DNA of 59,243 nucleotides. Source: CAYFPO01 sp964345035. Lineage in GTDB: Bacteria > Fidelibacterota > Marinisomatia > SCGC-AAA003-L08 > GCA-002704045. Of the stretch, positions 35,078-44,900 are shown piece after piece (position 1 is the stretch's first letter; every line of letters begins with the position of its first letter). Both the position numbers and the translations under genes were made by a program. The notes under the pieces are model-generated. The model saw nothing but the letters and a program-made list of their open reading frames with translations. It was not told where the DNA came from and searched no databases. Location of the stretch: positions 1 through 59,243 of the forward strand of contig CAYFPO010000010.1 in NCBI GenBank assembly GCA_964345035.1. The letters run 5' to 3'.

Positions 35078-35095
35078 CACTCACCTCACCACATC
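35078..35095 (+). repeat. 18-bp direct repeat, right copy (att-like, inside yibQ-like 3' end)
   Basis: Identical to 26939-26956. Here the sequence is the 3' end of the yibQ-like gene on the minus strand (Asp-Val-Val-Arg-stop) plus 3 bp beyond the stop codon. The gene therefore stays intact while its end is duplicated on the far side of the island. Confidence 0.6.
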
Positions 35096-35875
35096 CGAGG
35101 CATTTAAGAATTCATACCCTTCCTCTTTTAATCTGGGGATTTCTGTTTTTAGAATTTCATAGGTAACCGGTTTCACATGACAGATTCCCACAACCACATC
35201 CATCACTTCAGTAAGTTTCAGTAGTTCATCTAACTTTTGTCTTACACTATCAGGATGTTCCTGATGATCCAAAAATATCTGGCGGACTTCAGTTTTAACT
35301 CCCAACTGCCTCATCGTGATAAATGCCCTGCTTTCCGGGCTCGTATAACTATCAATAAAAAATTTATCTAACTGCTGTAATGATCTACCAAGATCTTTCA
35401 TCAACTGGAGATTTTCTGTGGCTTTTGATCCCTGATGATTATTCATCCCCGAAGCCCATGGATTTTCATTAAATGCATTTTTAATTCTTTCAAACACTTC
35501 ATTGAAATTCAGGTTTTCAGTTAACTGATACCGTTTTTCACTTTCACCATCCCAGTTGAAAGGTTCCATTGGCATATGGACCATAGTTTCAAAGCCGTAT
35601 TTAGATGCCAAATGCGCAATATCTTCAGAGTAGGTATGTCCCGGAATTATAGATACTGTAAAATCATTTGGAAGATAGAGAAATTCCCGGGTCAGTTCAT
35701 TTTCTGAATACCCAAAATCATCTATGATAAGACAGATTTTCCCTTTTGATTCTGGAGGAATTTGAAGGTTTTCAATGGATTTTGGTCGAAAAATGAAGAA
35801 GCCAATTAGAAGTCCAATTATTAATCCATAAATAAAAAATAGTTTAGTTCCAGAGGAAATAAAGGATTGACTCAT
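35081..35875 (-). CDS. Divergent polysaccharide deacetylase (YibQ/DUF610 family)
   Basis: 264 residues. One N-terminal membrane or signal helix (LFFIYGLIIGLLIGFFIF) is followed by a NodB-like barrel of the divergent polysaccharide deacetylase family: ICLIIDDFGYSE, FTVSIIPGHTYS, ETMVHMPMEPFNW, ASGMNNHQGSKATEN, FFIDSYTSPESRAF and VVGICHVKP. The Asp-Asp, His and Asn-Asn-His-Gln-Gly-Ser positions are those conserved in the family, though its catalytic activity is poorly defined. It is the last gene of the long minus-strand operon, and its 3' end forms one copy of the 18-bp repeat. Confidence 0.85.
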   Translation of the reverse strand: MSQSFISSGTKLFFIYGLIIGLLIGFFIFRPKSIENLQIPPESKGKICLIIDDFGYSENELTREFLYLPNDFTVSIIPGHTYSEDIAHLASKYGFETMVHMPMEPFNWDGESEKRYQLTENLNFNEVFERIKNAFNENPWASGMNNHQGSKATENLQLMKDLGRSLQQLDKFFIDSYTSPESRAFITMRQLGVKTEVRQIFLDHQEHPDSVRQKLDELLKLTEVMDVVVGICHVKPVTYEILKTEIPRLKEEGYEFLNASDVVR

Positions 35876-35884
35876 TCACTAAGA

Positions 35885-36745
35885 TCAAAAATACCAGGCG
35901 ATGTCCAGGTATTGCGGTATTCCCAGTACGGTGCGACTGTGAACCAAAGCACTCCAGGATATTTTCCAATTTCTGTAGTGGTATGAAATTCCACTGCCTG
36001 CTATGAATTCACCACCCTGGAATGTCGCTCCTGTCTGGGTAGTCAGTTTTCCAAAATGATTCCTAATACCTGTGCGAAAAATTGTACCATTTACTTTGTC
36101 CTGGATGACATCAAACAATAACAATGATGAAAATACAGGTTCAGTTATTGAAATACCTCCGCCAATCTGAAGCGGTAAAACTGTTCTCATATTATCTGAA
36201 GCTTCAAATCCGAGGTTCTTAATATTTAAACCAAATCCGATTTTTTTATTCAGTGAATAAATGGAACCATAATCTACAGTTATACCGGTCATTGTTTCAG
36301 TGTATAGACGTGAATAGTTTACTCTGACCAATATTCCGGATTGGGTTCCTCCAAAGTTTAATCCCACTCCATATACAGCAGATATCCAGCTAGTGCTGAA
36401 TTTTCCCAGGGGTTCTGCTTCCGGGATTTCACCATATAGATCCAGATCATTAATCGTTGAGGATTCAATTGCCAGGTGATGGAGCAATTGTGATTTCCAG
36501 TTAATGGCAATTTGATTTCCGGGAATTCCTCCCAACCACCGAAAATATGTGAACTGTACATGTGTATTTTCTATATTGTGTATGGCAGCGGGATTAATCC
36601 AGATATCACCCGGAGATGCGATCCCTGCACCGGATGATCCTGCCGCACCGGCTGTTGGCGGGATGTTCAATGTTTCCACACCAATACCGAATAAGTATTT
36701 GATCAATATAGTTGATAAAATTATCTTTTTCATTTTATATTTCAA
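35885..36745 (-). CDS. PorV-like outer-membrane beta-barrel protein
   Basis: 286 residues. A signal peptide is followed by GVETLNIPPTAGAAGSSGAG and SPGDIWINPAAI, the entry signature of the PorV/UPF0164 outer-membrane family (in which NPA marks the first strands). A barrel with alternating residues follows and ends in DIAWYF, a terminal aromatic. PorV-type barrels accept T9SS cargo released by SprA. The 5' end overlaps the second PorV-like gene by 11 bp. It could be a PorQ-like or other FadL-fold member instead; the T9SS context favours PorV. Confidence 0.7.
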   Translation of the reverse strand: MKYKMKKIILSTILIKYLFGIGVETLNIPPTAGAAGSSGAGIASPGDIWINPAAIHNIENTHVQFTYFRWLGGIPGNQIAINWKSQLLHHLAIESSTINDLDLYGEIPEAEPLGKFSTSWISAVYGVGLNFGGTQSGILVRVNYSRLYTETMTGITVDYGSIYSLNKKIGFGLNIKNLGFEASDNMRTVLPLQIGGGISITEPVFSSLLLFDVIQDKVNGTIFRTGIRNHFGKLTTQTGATFQGGEFIAGSGISYHYRNWKISWSALVHSRTVLGIPQYLDIAWYF

Positions 36746-37769
36746 TTCTCCAACTGAAATTGTGACTGATGCCCTCTCCCTTCATCCCGGGGTCAACTGC
36801 ATAATCCCAGATTAGTTTTTTGTCACCCCAAATGGAAAATTCAGTTCCCAGACCCAGAACCGGATTTGTATGTATTAATCCAGCCCGAAGAGTAAGATTG
36901 TTTCTATTTACTCTCTCGACATCAAAGATTCGAATCTCTTTTTCAATACCAATTCTGATGGTAAATTCATCATCAGGAATTCTCCATAGGATCTCATCGC
37001 TCTCTGATCTTACGATACCGGATTCAAAACTACCGGATTGATTATCTACAATGGGAAGCAAAGAAAAATCTGCCTGAACCATAATTTTAAAACTTTTTGG
37101 GGAAATGTAGCTACATCCTGTTGAAATTAGTTTTGGCGAAATTATAGAATAATTTCGTTCAGTACCGTCCAGCAGATTATATTTCCATTTGGATTTACCA
37201 AATAAATTAACTCCTCGGAGTCCGATATGAAGTTTCTCAGAATATTTGTATAATGCACCTGCATCCACACCAATACCATTGGAATTTACATCTTCCACTA
37301 AATCGGAACATTGGATTTTTACATTTAATCCCAATGATAACTTTTCAGAAAACTGCACTCCAAATGTAAGCATACCCAAAATATCGGAAGACGAAAATGT
37401 TTCTGTGATTTCCCTGTTGGTATTTCTCCCGATTATGTTTTTAACACCAGACCTATAGAGAGATAATCCAATCCCTGCATTTGGGGGCAGATGACGGCTG
37501 TATGTTACAGTCTGAATGGAACGGTCCAGAGACATACTGAAAAAGGAAAAACCCACTTCCGACTTCTCAATCCAGGCTAACTGTGCAGGATTGGAGAATT
37601 GTCTGAATCCGATATTTGTTTCTGCAACCAAGGCTCCTGCCAGGGCATATTCCCGGGCATTTGATCCATATCTTGTTTCTGAGCCTGAAAATCCGCCTAG
37701 ATTTTCTGCTGGTGAAAAAAATGGGATTAATAATACACAGATTCCCAGTGAAAAATGAATTCTTCTCAA
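36735..37769 (-). CDS. PorV-like outer-membrane beta-barrel protein
   Basis: About 344 residues from the TTG at 37769, which overlaps the upstream TGA (AATTGA) and directly precedes a good signal peptide (RRIHFSLGICVLLIPFFSP). A TTG at 37793 would prepend eight hydrophilic residues. The mature start GSNAREYALAGALVAETNIG and RQFSNPAQLAWIE matches the PorV/UPF0164 entry with its NPA motif. A barrel follows, ending in WRIEI. It is paralogous in plan to the next gene downstream, so the locus encodes two such barrels, perhaps for cargo delivery in T9SS. Confidence 0.7.
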   Translation of the reverse strand: MRRIHFSLGICVLLIPFFSPAENLGGFSGSETRYGSNAREYALAGALVAETNIGFRQFSNPAQLAWIEKSEVGFSFFSMSLDRSIQTVTYSRHLPPNAGIGLSLYRSGVKNIIGRNTNREITETFSSSDILGMLTFGVQFSEKLSLGLNVKIQCSDLVEDVNSNGIGVDAGALYKYSEKLHIGLRGVNLFGKSKWKYNLLDGTERNYSIISPKLISTGCSYISPKSFKIMVQADFSLLPIVDNQSGSFESGIVRSESDEILWRIPDDEFTIRIGIEKEIRIFDVERVNRNNLTLRAGLIHTNPVLGLGTEFSIWGDKKLIWDYAVDPGMKGEGISHNFSWRIEI

Positions 37770-39397
37770 TTGATTACCACCACTTTGGCCCAATGTACCA
37801 CATCTCTGTTAGTGAGCTTGCAGAAATACACCCCATTTGCAACTTTATATCCGTATGAATTTCGTCCATTCCAGATAAATTCACCGGCATTGTTATAAAT
37901 GTTATTTTGGATGGAGATCGAATTTTTTAAATGGATCACCTTTTCCATTGAGAAATTAAAGATGTCCAATTCTGCTCTGGAATTCCCGTTATTGAACACG
38001 AACCGGACATATCCATCTCCCTCAAATTGATTGACTTCATTTAAATAGAATGGATTGGGATATGCATAAAATGCAGATTCACTTGATACATCCTTATCCG
38101 GTAATTCCCAGAATCGGTAGATATCCCAGTTAAGCCCAAGGTCATAAGTTCTTGCTATGCCATCGGGTGTCCCCACCCAAAGTGCATCATCGTCAGTAAC
38201 TATTGACGAATATACTGTTTCTGATAAAATTGTCTGTCCATCGGCATCCTGAATAGCTGGAAATTTAGCCCAGTGTTCTGCATCGAAGGTGATAAATAAT
38301 CCATTTTCTGTGGATACATAAACTGTATCTCCCTCAGTAAAAATATTATATGCTTTAATATTCAATTCTTCTATTTGTCCGGCAATACTCCAGGTTGTGC
38401 CTCCATCATCAGAATAACTCACAGCGTTGGTTTCCACTCCTCCGGTTGACCAGGTGATTGCCCAGATGCGTGTAAATTCCTCAAATTCCTGATGGGCAAA
38501 TCCAATCACCCAATTCCCGGAAAAGCCGTGAGTGAGTGCATTATAATGTTCCCAGTTGATACAGTTTGTGAACGGATCAATGATACCTTTATTGATTCCC
38601 GCAGCAGTACCAACCCAGATAGTGGTATCATCACTTGCGTAAACAGAAAATCCTTTATGATTATGTGATCCTCCATTTATGGGATCATTGGGATTCAACT
38701 CATAACTGTCTGTATCAATATATCCGCAATCCATTGTAAATTGATCGTCCATCGGCAGAGGAATTATTTCCCAGGGATTTTGATCCTCACATTCCGGTAT
38801 AGTCTCCAGATTCTGATATTTAAACCGTCTGAGTCCCCCTGCCCAACTTGTTGAATAAATATAGTCACCCACAATTGCTAAATCGTAGGATATATTGTTG
38901 ATCACCGTGGTTACCGCCAGTTGTGTAATCTCCTGCCCTCCCCATGATATTGTCTGATACACACCACCTGCGGGAATCGAATCAACTGGTTGAGATTTAT
39001 AATTCCAAGTTTCACCTCCATCCGTTGAATAGCCAATTCCAGAACCAGCAGGATGAAGTCCACCTGCAGCTTCTTTCATTACACCACCGGATACAGCAAT
39101 CACATCTCCATTTGAAACCAACGCTGGATTGCTGCCTACGGGCAGGTTCTCATCCTCAAATGTACCAAAATATATAATGTCATTTGGCTCTGTAAATGCA
39201 TATCCAAGTCCGCCTGAGGTTCCAAAAAATAACTGATTATCCAATCCCTGTCGAATATCCACTACTGAATTACTGGGCAGATGTGAATTTTCTGAATGTC
39301 CTGATCTGCTTAGGTCATTATTGGTAAATGAAAATTTTTGGGGTAAAACTGCAAATGAAAAAGTTGAAATTACAAAAATAAAGATAAACCTACTCAC
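37766..39397 (-). CDS. T9SS-sorted secreted beta-propeller protein
   Basis: About 543 residues from the GTG at 39397, which has GGAG 6 nt upstream and is followed at once by a signal peptide (SRFIFIFVISTFSFA). A start at 39463 would overlap the previous gene by 74 bp. The body is a propeller of the two-component-regulator or sialidase-like type (VVDIRQGLDNQLFFGTSGG, DDTTIWVGTAAGI, VYVSTENGLFITFD, ALWVGTPDGIAR). The C-terminal ~95 residues are a type A sorting domain starting YPNPFYL and ending GVYFCKLTNRD...KVVVIN. It lies between a lipoprotein gene and the PorV-like genes and is probably a cell-surface protein. Confidence 0.8.
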   Translation of the reverse strand: MSRFIFIFVISTFSFAVLPQKFSFTNNDLSRSGHSENSHLPSNSVVDIRQGLDNQLFFGTSGGLGYAFTEPNDIIYFGTFEDENLPVGSNPALVSNGDVIAVSGGVMKEAAGGLHPAGSGIGYSTDGGETWNYKSQPVDSIPAGGVYQTISWGGQEITQLAVTTVINNISYDLAIVGDYIYSTSWAGGLRRFKYQNLETIPECEDQNPWEIIPLPMDDQFTMDCGYIDTDSYELNPNDPINGGSHNHKGFSVYASDDTTIWVGTAAGINKGIIDPFTNCINWEHYNALTHGFSGNWVIGFAHQEFEEFTRIWAITWSTGGVETNAVSYSDDGGTTWSIAGQIEELNIKAYNIFTEGDTVYVSTENGLFITFDAEHWAKFPAIQDADGQTILSETVYSSIVTDDDALWVGTPDGIARTYDLGLNWDIYRFWELPDKDVSSESAFYAYPNPFYLNEVNQFEGDGYVRFVFNNGNSRAELDIFNFSMEKVIHLKNSISIQNNIYNNAGEFIWNGRNSYGYKVANGVYFCKLTNRDVVHWAKVVVIN

Positions 39398-40265
39398 CAC
39401 AGTCTCCACAATCTTCAGGGCAGGATACACAATTTTCAAATTCTTCAGTACATACACCATCACTACAGGACATTATTTCAATTACAAATCCAGAAACAGA
39501 TTCTGTCAAATTTTGCTTATCTGAAACCACAAAAGAGAAAAGTGCGGGACCATATCCACCGCATTCAGCAGATGGTCGCATGGGGATGGATGTTTTAAAT
39601 ACAGAATCGATTTCAGATTCTACCATAAACCAGGACGGATCACCATAATAATTATTTTCATTTTGATCATCCAGAATATAATGGTCACATTCTTCAGTTG
39701 ATGGATCGTCTTTGGTGAGATAATCCGAATTGATCAGATACCGGACATATTTAATATCATCAACTCCGTTGCTGTCTGAGACCGTAACAGAAATATCCAG
39801 ATTTGTCCAGTCTGATTTGTCCAGATGAAAGGTTTCCGGAATTTCAACTGATATGATTTCTGGAGGGTAATTAGCTTCAATTTGGAGTTCTTCACTAAAT
39901 GTATAGATCTTGCCATAAAAATCGGTTATTGTTAGATCAAATTGGTATTTCCCAAAAATAAAATCTTCTGATAAGACTTGAACGGAATATACCCCATCAT
40001 TGGGTATAATATCGCCATTTAAACCATCATCGTTGAGGTCGATAATAGTTATATCTTGGCTGTCTTCAAAATAAAATTGTGTAATTATGGATTCAATTAA
40101 ATCATAATTTATAATTGAAACTGAAACATATAATTCTTCAGTCACCTCATCATAATCTGCCTGAATTTCCAACACTTGCGGAGTTTGATTTTCCATAGGA
40201 TCACCTGGCAAATCACAAGTGATAAAAAATAGTAACAGAAAAATACCAGGTAAAAGTCTATTCAC
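39390..40265 (-). CDS. Lipoprotein with Cys-rich C-terminus
   Basis: 291 residues. Lipobox FFIT-C17. The body consists of beta-sandwich-like segments (NDGVYSVQVLSEDF, GKYQFDLTITD, NLDISVTVSDSNGVDDIKYV), resembling CARDB or cadherin-like modules. The C-terminus has six Cys in about 24 residues (CSDGVCTEEFENC, VSCPEDCGDC), a small module seen at the ends of many exported proteins in diverse bacteria. Function unknown. The ATG overlaps the prmA stop by 8 bp and the 3' end overlaps the T9SS cargo gene, so it is part of the operon. Confidence 0.72.
   Translation of the reverse strand: MNRLLPGIFLLLFFITCDLPGDPMENQTPQVLEIQADYDEVTEELYVSVSIINYDLIESIITQFYFEDSQDITIIDLNDDGLNGDIIPNDGVYSVQVLSEDFIFGKYQFDLTITDFYGKIYTFSEELQIEANYPPEIISVEIPETFHLDKSDWTNLDISVTVSDSNGVDDIKYVRYLINSDYLTKDDPSTEECDHYILDDQNENNYYGDPSWFMVESEIDSVFKTSIPMRPSAECGGYGPALFSFVVSDKQNLTESVSGFVIEIMSCSDGVCTEEFENCVSCPEDCGDCGE
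39404..39407 (-). promoter_or_regulatory. Ribosome binding site that fixes the start of the T9SS propeller gene
   Basis: GGAG ends 6 nt before the GTG at 39397, inside the last codons of the upstream lipoprotein gene. It supports the short start, which places the signal peptide at the extreme N-terminus. Confidence 0.5.
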
Positions 40266-41085
40266 TTTTCAGCTCCATCCCAATCCATTCATCTCTTGTT
40301 TGTATGTTTTTCATCTTCAAATTATTTTCCTGACAAGAAGTTAAAATGAATTCTTCATCAGTTTTCAACAATCCAGTGAGTATTATTTTTCCATTAGAAT
40401 TTTTCAGGTTTGGTATCAATTCCAAAATGGTATTTCGATTGATGTTTATGACAATCACATCATAATCGAATTTCTTCCATTTCAGAACATCCATCAGATG
40501 GTAATTAATTGTTCCATTCAGATTATTATGAATCAAGTTTTGTTGAAAATTATCAGTACAGTCCGAATCGAACTCAACAGCATCAATTGTGCCTGCACCC
40601 AAAAGTTTTGCAGCAATCGAGAGTATACCGCTGCCTGCACCCAAATCCAAAACTGAACATCCTTCAGTAACCAGTCGTTCAAGCATCTGCATTGCTAAAT
40701 TTGTAGTTTGATGGTGCCCGGTACCGAACGCTCTTCCCGGTTCAATTCGGATAGTTACATCAGATTGAGTAATTGTGTCCCAGCTCGGGACTATAGTGAT
40801 TTTCTCTGTGATGTTCACCGGTTGAAAATTCTCCTTCCATGCCAAATGCCAATTTTCATCCTGTATCACTTCCCAATTCCAATTAAAATTAAATTGTGGT
40901 TGTAAATTTTGCAGATTTGAATCCACAGATGCTTTCATTTTCTCGGGAAAGTACAATTTTATTACCGTATTATCAATGACTACTCCGAGAGAATCTGTGC
41001 CAACTAATGCAAGTATCATATCTCGATTAGAAGAGTTAGTTGTTAATTGAAGTTCCATCCAAACCTTTTGAGACGAATTATTCAA
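40258..41085 (-). CDS. prmA: Ribosomal protein L11 methyltransferase
   Basis: 275 residues. SAM-dependent methyltransferase with the PrmA-specific PGRAFGTGHHQTT, motif I VLDLGAGSGILSIAA, DAVEFDSD and the post-II VIVININRN (usually NIL). In E. coli the enzyme trimethylates L11 in the cytoplasm. The N-terminal L11-binding domain is short and divergent, which lowers certainty about the exact substrate. It sits between secreted-protein genes in the operon and overlaps both neighbours by 8 bp. Confidence 0.85.
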   Translation of the reverse strand: MNNSSQKVWMELQLTTNSSNRDMILALVGTDSLGVVIDNTVIKLYFPEKMKASVDSNLQNLQPQFNFNWNWEVIQDENWHLAWKENFQPVNITEKITIVPSWDTITQSDVTIRIEPGRAFGTGHHQTTNLAMQMLERLVTEGCSVLDLGAGSGILSIAAKLLGAGTIDAVEFDSDCTDNFQQNLIHNNLNGTINYHLMDVLKWKKFDYDVIVININRNTILELIPNLKNSNGKIILTGLLKTDEEFILTSCQENNLKMKNIQTRDEWIGMELKSE

Positions 41086-41989
41086 AATCCTCCTGAAAAA
41101 TTAGCGTGGTTACGACAGTCCCTACCCTTTCCAGTGTTCTTGGTGAACAGTTTTCGGGGATGTCACTCAAGGTATGCCAGTAATTGGTATCTGCATTTGG
41201 ATATTCAAAGTCTATTATATCAATTGAAGGAATTCCTGTATGAATAAACAGTACCCGATGATCATCAAATACTGGTTTACCAATACGTGGTTCAAATTCT
41301 TTGTAACCCAAGTTTTCTGCAATTGCCCAAACTTCCTTTATCAGGCGGGGTGCCTGCTGTAATGAATACGGCTCCATATAAAAAGATGGCTCTGCATCTC
41401 CAACCATATCCAGGCAGACAGCATATTTAGGATAGGGTTTTGGAATTTTCTTTGAAAATTGGATTGTCCCCAAACCAAAGTTTTGGGGTTCACCGGCTTT
41501 ACCCATATCCTCACCATCCACAAACAACAGGTCAACACCAATTGTGTTTAATTTGTTCTCTTTCAGGATTTCTGCCATAACCATTAATACTGATATTCCA
41601 CTGGCACCATCATTAGCTCCCAGAATTGGTTTGGACTGGTTCTTCAAAATTGGATCCTTATCTGCGATTTCACGGGTATCCCAATGTGCCATGAGAAGAA
41701 TCCGTTCCTGCCTGTCCGGATAATACCGAGCCAGTAAATTTGTGAGTACAATTGTTTCATCCCTGTATGGATGGGTGATTGGTTCCTTCATAACCAGTAA
41801 ATCATGTGACAGGTCTTTTAAAAATTCCTCAAAATACAAAGCAGTTTTTGTATGTCCTTTCGAACCGGGGTAGCGTGGACCAAATTCACATTGTTTTTCC
41901 AAATATTCAAATGCTCTGCTGCCGTCAAAATATGGAATGGATTGACAGAACAGGATTGATAATAATGGGGGTAATAGTATTCTTATCAT
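41078..41989 (-). CDS. M28-family zinc peptidase / glutaminyl cyclase-like
   Basis: 303 residues with a signal peptide (RILLPPLLSILFCQS). Domain entry is FGPRYPGSKGH; metal-binding and catalytic sites are visible in AHWDTRE, GANDGASG, VDGEDMG, CLDMVGD and NYWHTLSD. The combination FGPR...AHWDTR...GANDGASG with WHT near the end is that of M28 proteins related to glutaminyl-peptide cyclotransferase, so it may either cleave N-terminal residues or cyclise N-terminal Gln. N-terminal pyroglutamate formation is a known step on T9SS cargo in Bacteroidota, and the location beside sprA fits that role, though this is inference. Confidence 0.82.
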   Translation of the reverse strand: MIRILLPPLLSILFCQSIPYFDGSRAFEYLEKQCEFGPRYPGSKGHTKTALYFEEFLKDLSHDLLVMKEPITHPYRDETIVLTNLLARYYPDRQERILLMAHWDTREIADKDPILKNQSKPILGANDGASGISVLMVMAEILKENKLNTIGVDLLFVDGEDMGKAGEPQNFGLGTIQFSKKIPKPYPKYAVCLDMVGDAEPSFYMEPYSLQQAPRLIKEVWAIAENLGYKEFEPRIGKPVFDDHRVLFIHTGIPSIDIIDFEYPNADTNYWHTLSDIPENCSPRTLERVGTVVTTLIFQEDFE

Positions 41990-44900
41990 TATTTTCCCTG
42001 AATTTTTATTTTAACTGAAAAACCAAAATCTTTTTCCACACGTTTTCCGGTTGACATATTATCCGTATAAATATAATCAAAATGAACTCCTCCATTTACC
42101 CACTTAGTGAAACTATAGGCAATCTCAGGTTTTATACTCAAGCTTGTATTTTGCTGCAGGACAGATGATTCACCTGTCAATGTTATTGTACTCTTCACAT
42201 TGGTATCATAGGACATTCTTAAATTAAATGAAATATCATTTTCAAAGTTAAAATCCCTGAAAAAGAAAATGGGGATATGCATTCCACTCTGCCTGCTGTA
42301 TGACAGATCCGATGAAATTGTATTGGTATAATTTCGTTCAGTGCTGCCTGTCTGTATATTATTATTAATGGTCAGAGTCTGGCTGATCCGTGAATTTATA
42401 CTGATAGAATTTTTATTTTTGGTTCTCAAATTCAATCCAACTAAAGGAGAAAACTGATGTGTGAAATTTTCTGATTTCAGTTCCCCGTCTTGCTCAGTGC
42501 TGGATAGCTCCCCTCTGTAATTATGGGAAAGTGATACAGAATTAAACAATAAATTCATGAAGGGGAGTTTTTGCAGTCCTGACCAATTAATATCCCAATT
42601 AGGAAAGGGCATATTTATTTTATCAATTCCCGGGAATGGATCTTTACCCCTGTCTCCAAAAGGAATGAGAGATAGGGTCTTATTAATGGTTTCCTGCCCG
42701 CCATTTTGTTTTGCTATGGTTTCTTTATTTACAAAGGTAAATTTCATTACGATTCCGGATGCAAAATTTAACCCGCTGTTCAATGAAAGGTCATGGGTTA
42801 TGTTGTTGGAAAATGACCCTACACCCTGGCTGTGGGTTCCCAATCCCGATCCCTCAAAATAATTTGTATTTAATAATTGATTTTGGATTGATGATAATCC
42901 AAATCTGTAAGAATACCCAGGCATCTCATCAGCCAATACATTACCTTCAGAATTTGTAACACTAATGGTATAAGAAAAACTGATGGGAGTTACTCTTCTT
43001 GCCACAGAGTGAAATGGTTTTAATATAGCTCTTGCAATCGGGTTTTGAATATTTATTTTTTTTCCGGTTGATTTACTACCTCTTGAACTTGATCTGCCCC
43101 TTGATCTACCGGTTCCCGGGCGGGATGATCCGGCTGTATTTTCCGGAGTATAAATGAGCTCGATAAAATCCTTCGGATTAAAATTAACACTTGTTTTAAA
43201 GGTATTTGTAGAACTGATACTTGCATTTCTTAATGAGTCAACCAAAGAATTTAATACCCAGGAAAAACTGGAATTATAGGTGATACTTGGTTTCAGCCAT
43301 CTCAAATTATCAGGTGAAAATGTATTGTTCAATGTTTCAGATACATTGGTGACAATTCCGGGATTAAAACTCTTCAAGGCTTCCAATCGTTTTTCAGTGC
43401 TGTTTTTAAAATTAATGAGGTTACTTTTGATATTTTTTGAATATGAACTGGATAAAGAATTTGTTAATTGATAGGTGACTGAATAATCCCTGGTCATTTC
43501 CAGCTTTTCAGTAATATTCTCATTTCCATTTCTGTATAATTTAATATTATTATCTTCATCTAATTTCATCTGTGAATGAATTTTCTTTGGTGACCAAAAT
43601 AGTTTGGATTCTGCCATGGTATTACCAACCAGTGGTAATTTTTCTAAAATTTTCAGTGGTCTCCAATAATTTTCATTACTGAACTGATAATCATATTTCA
43701 TAGTGAGGTCATAATTGCGGGTTGTATTACTTTTTTCGGTTAAGTTGGAACTCTCTTTTATGGTAGCTGAGAGGTTAGTGGAAAATTTATCCAGTGTATA
43801 CTTCAACCACCACTTGTCAGATCTGGAAGTCTTTTTAAAGGATGTTGACATTGTTACCGTTTGACTGATCGTTTTAATTGAATCCGGTGCTTCACTCGCA
43901 CTTCCTACAAGAATATCTGTTCCCTGTCTATATTTTGGTGTTGATACATTGCTGGAGTAGTTCACATTAATTGGAGTTCTTATTCCCCACTGAGCAGGTA
44001 GAACCAGTTCAGGACTCAATGTTGTATTAATAGAAATTGCCTCTGTTGTTGTGCCTGAACCCAGTCGTTCCTGTAATGTACGGAATTCAGAATCCTTTTT
44101 TTCAAACGATGTATTTACGGATAATAAATCTGCAAAGTTAAAATCTGTCTTTAATCTAAACGCCTGTCCGCTGGTTTTTCTCACACCGGAAAATCTCATT
44201 TCATTTACCAACACAGTTCCTTTAATAGTATTCACTGTATCAGGATTATTGTTCTGAACTCCGATCATGATATAATTGATTCTGTCAATTGATGGTTCAC
44301 CCCGAATATGTGTAATCTCCAGTGTATTTCCGTTCCCTTCACTCCATTCCCATATATTGGTTTCTTCATCATAATTTTCCGGTGCTTCATCCAACAATCC
44401 ATTATTATTATTATCTGTGAACGGTTCCCATTCATCATAGATGCCATTATTTTCTGTACCGTCAGGATTATTTAATTCTGAATAATTATCACCATTCGGA
44501 TCACTCTGTTCACAGGATTCACAATAAATCTGATCCCAAAATAATTGTCCGCAAACAATGACTTCATCTCCATCGCTGGTTACCCAAGTTGTATCCAGGA
44601 TATTATCAACATTCATTCCCAGGGAATCTAATACATCTTCAAACACAAATCCGGTAGGCAGTGCACCGCCGCAGCCATTTTCAAACTCACTGAATACACT
44701 GTCAATACCTGTATCATGAAGTGAGGGATCAAAAACATCCAATGCAATAATACCTTCTTTCCTACGTGAAATTTTTCCCAAATCAATATCAATATAACTC
44801 GATTTGTTTTTCCATAAGACAGTGTCTTGACAAACAATTGGTTTGACTACTTCATAAAAGTTGTCATCATCCATACCAAACTGAAAAACCAGATTTACAA

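Larger units (their letters stand above)
26939..35095. mobile_element. Putative genomic island between 18-bp direct repeats
   Basis: About 8.2 kb bounded by exact 18-bp direct repeats. The right copy is the functional 3' end of a housekeeping-like gene and the left copy is a stranded duplicate, as left by site-specific integration into a gene end. Content differs from both flanks: DUF2130 and DUF2779 genes, small unknown genes, a 5'-nucleotidase, decayed genes, an AAA+ ATPase and a WYL regulator. No integrase or transposase is visible inside, so mobility would be past or supplied in trans. The inference rests mainly on repeat position and gene content. Confidence 0.4.
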
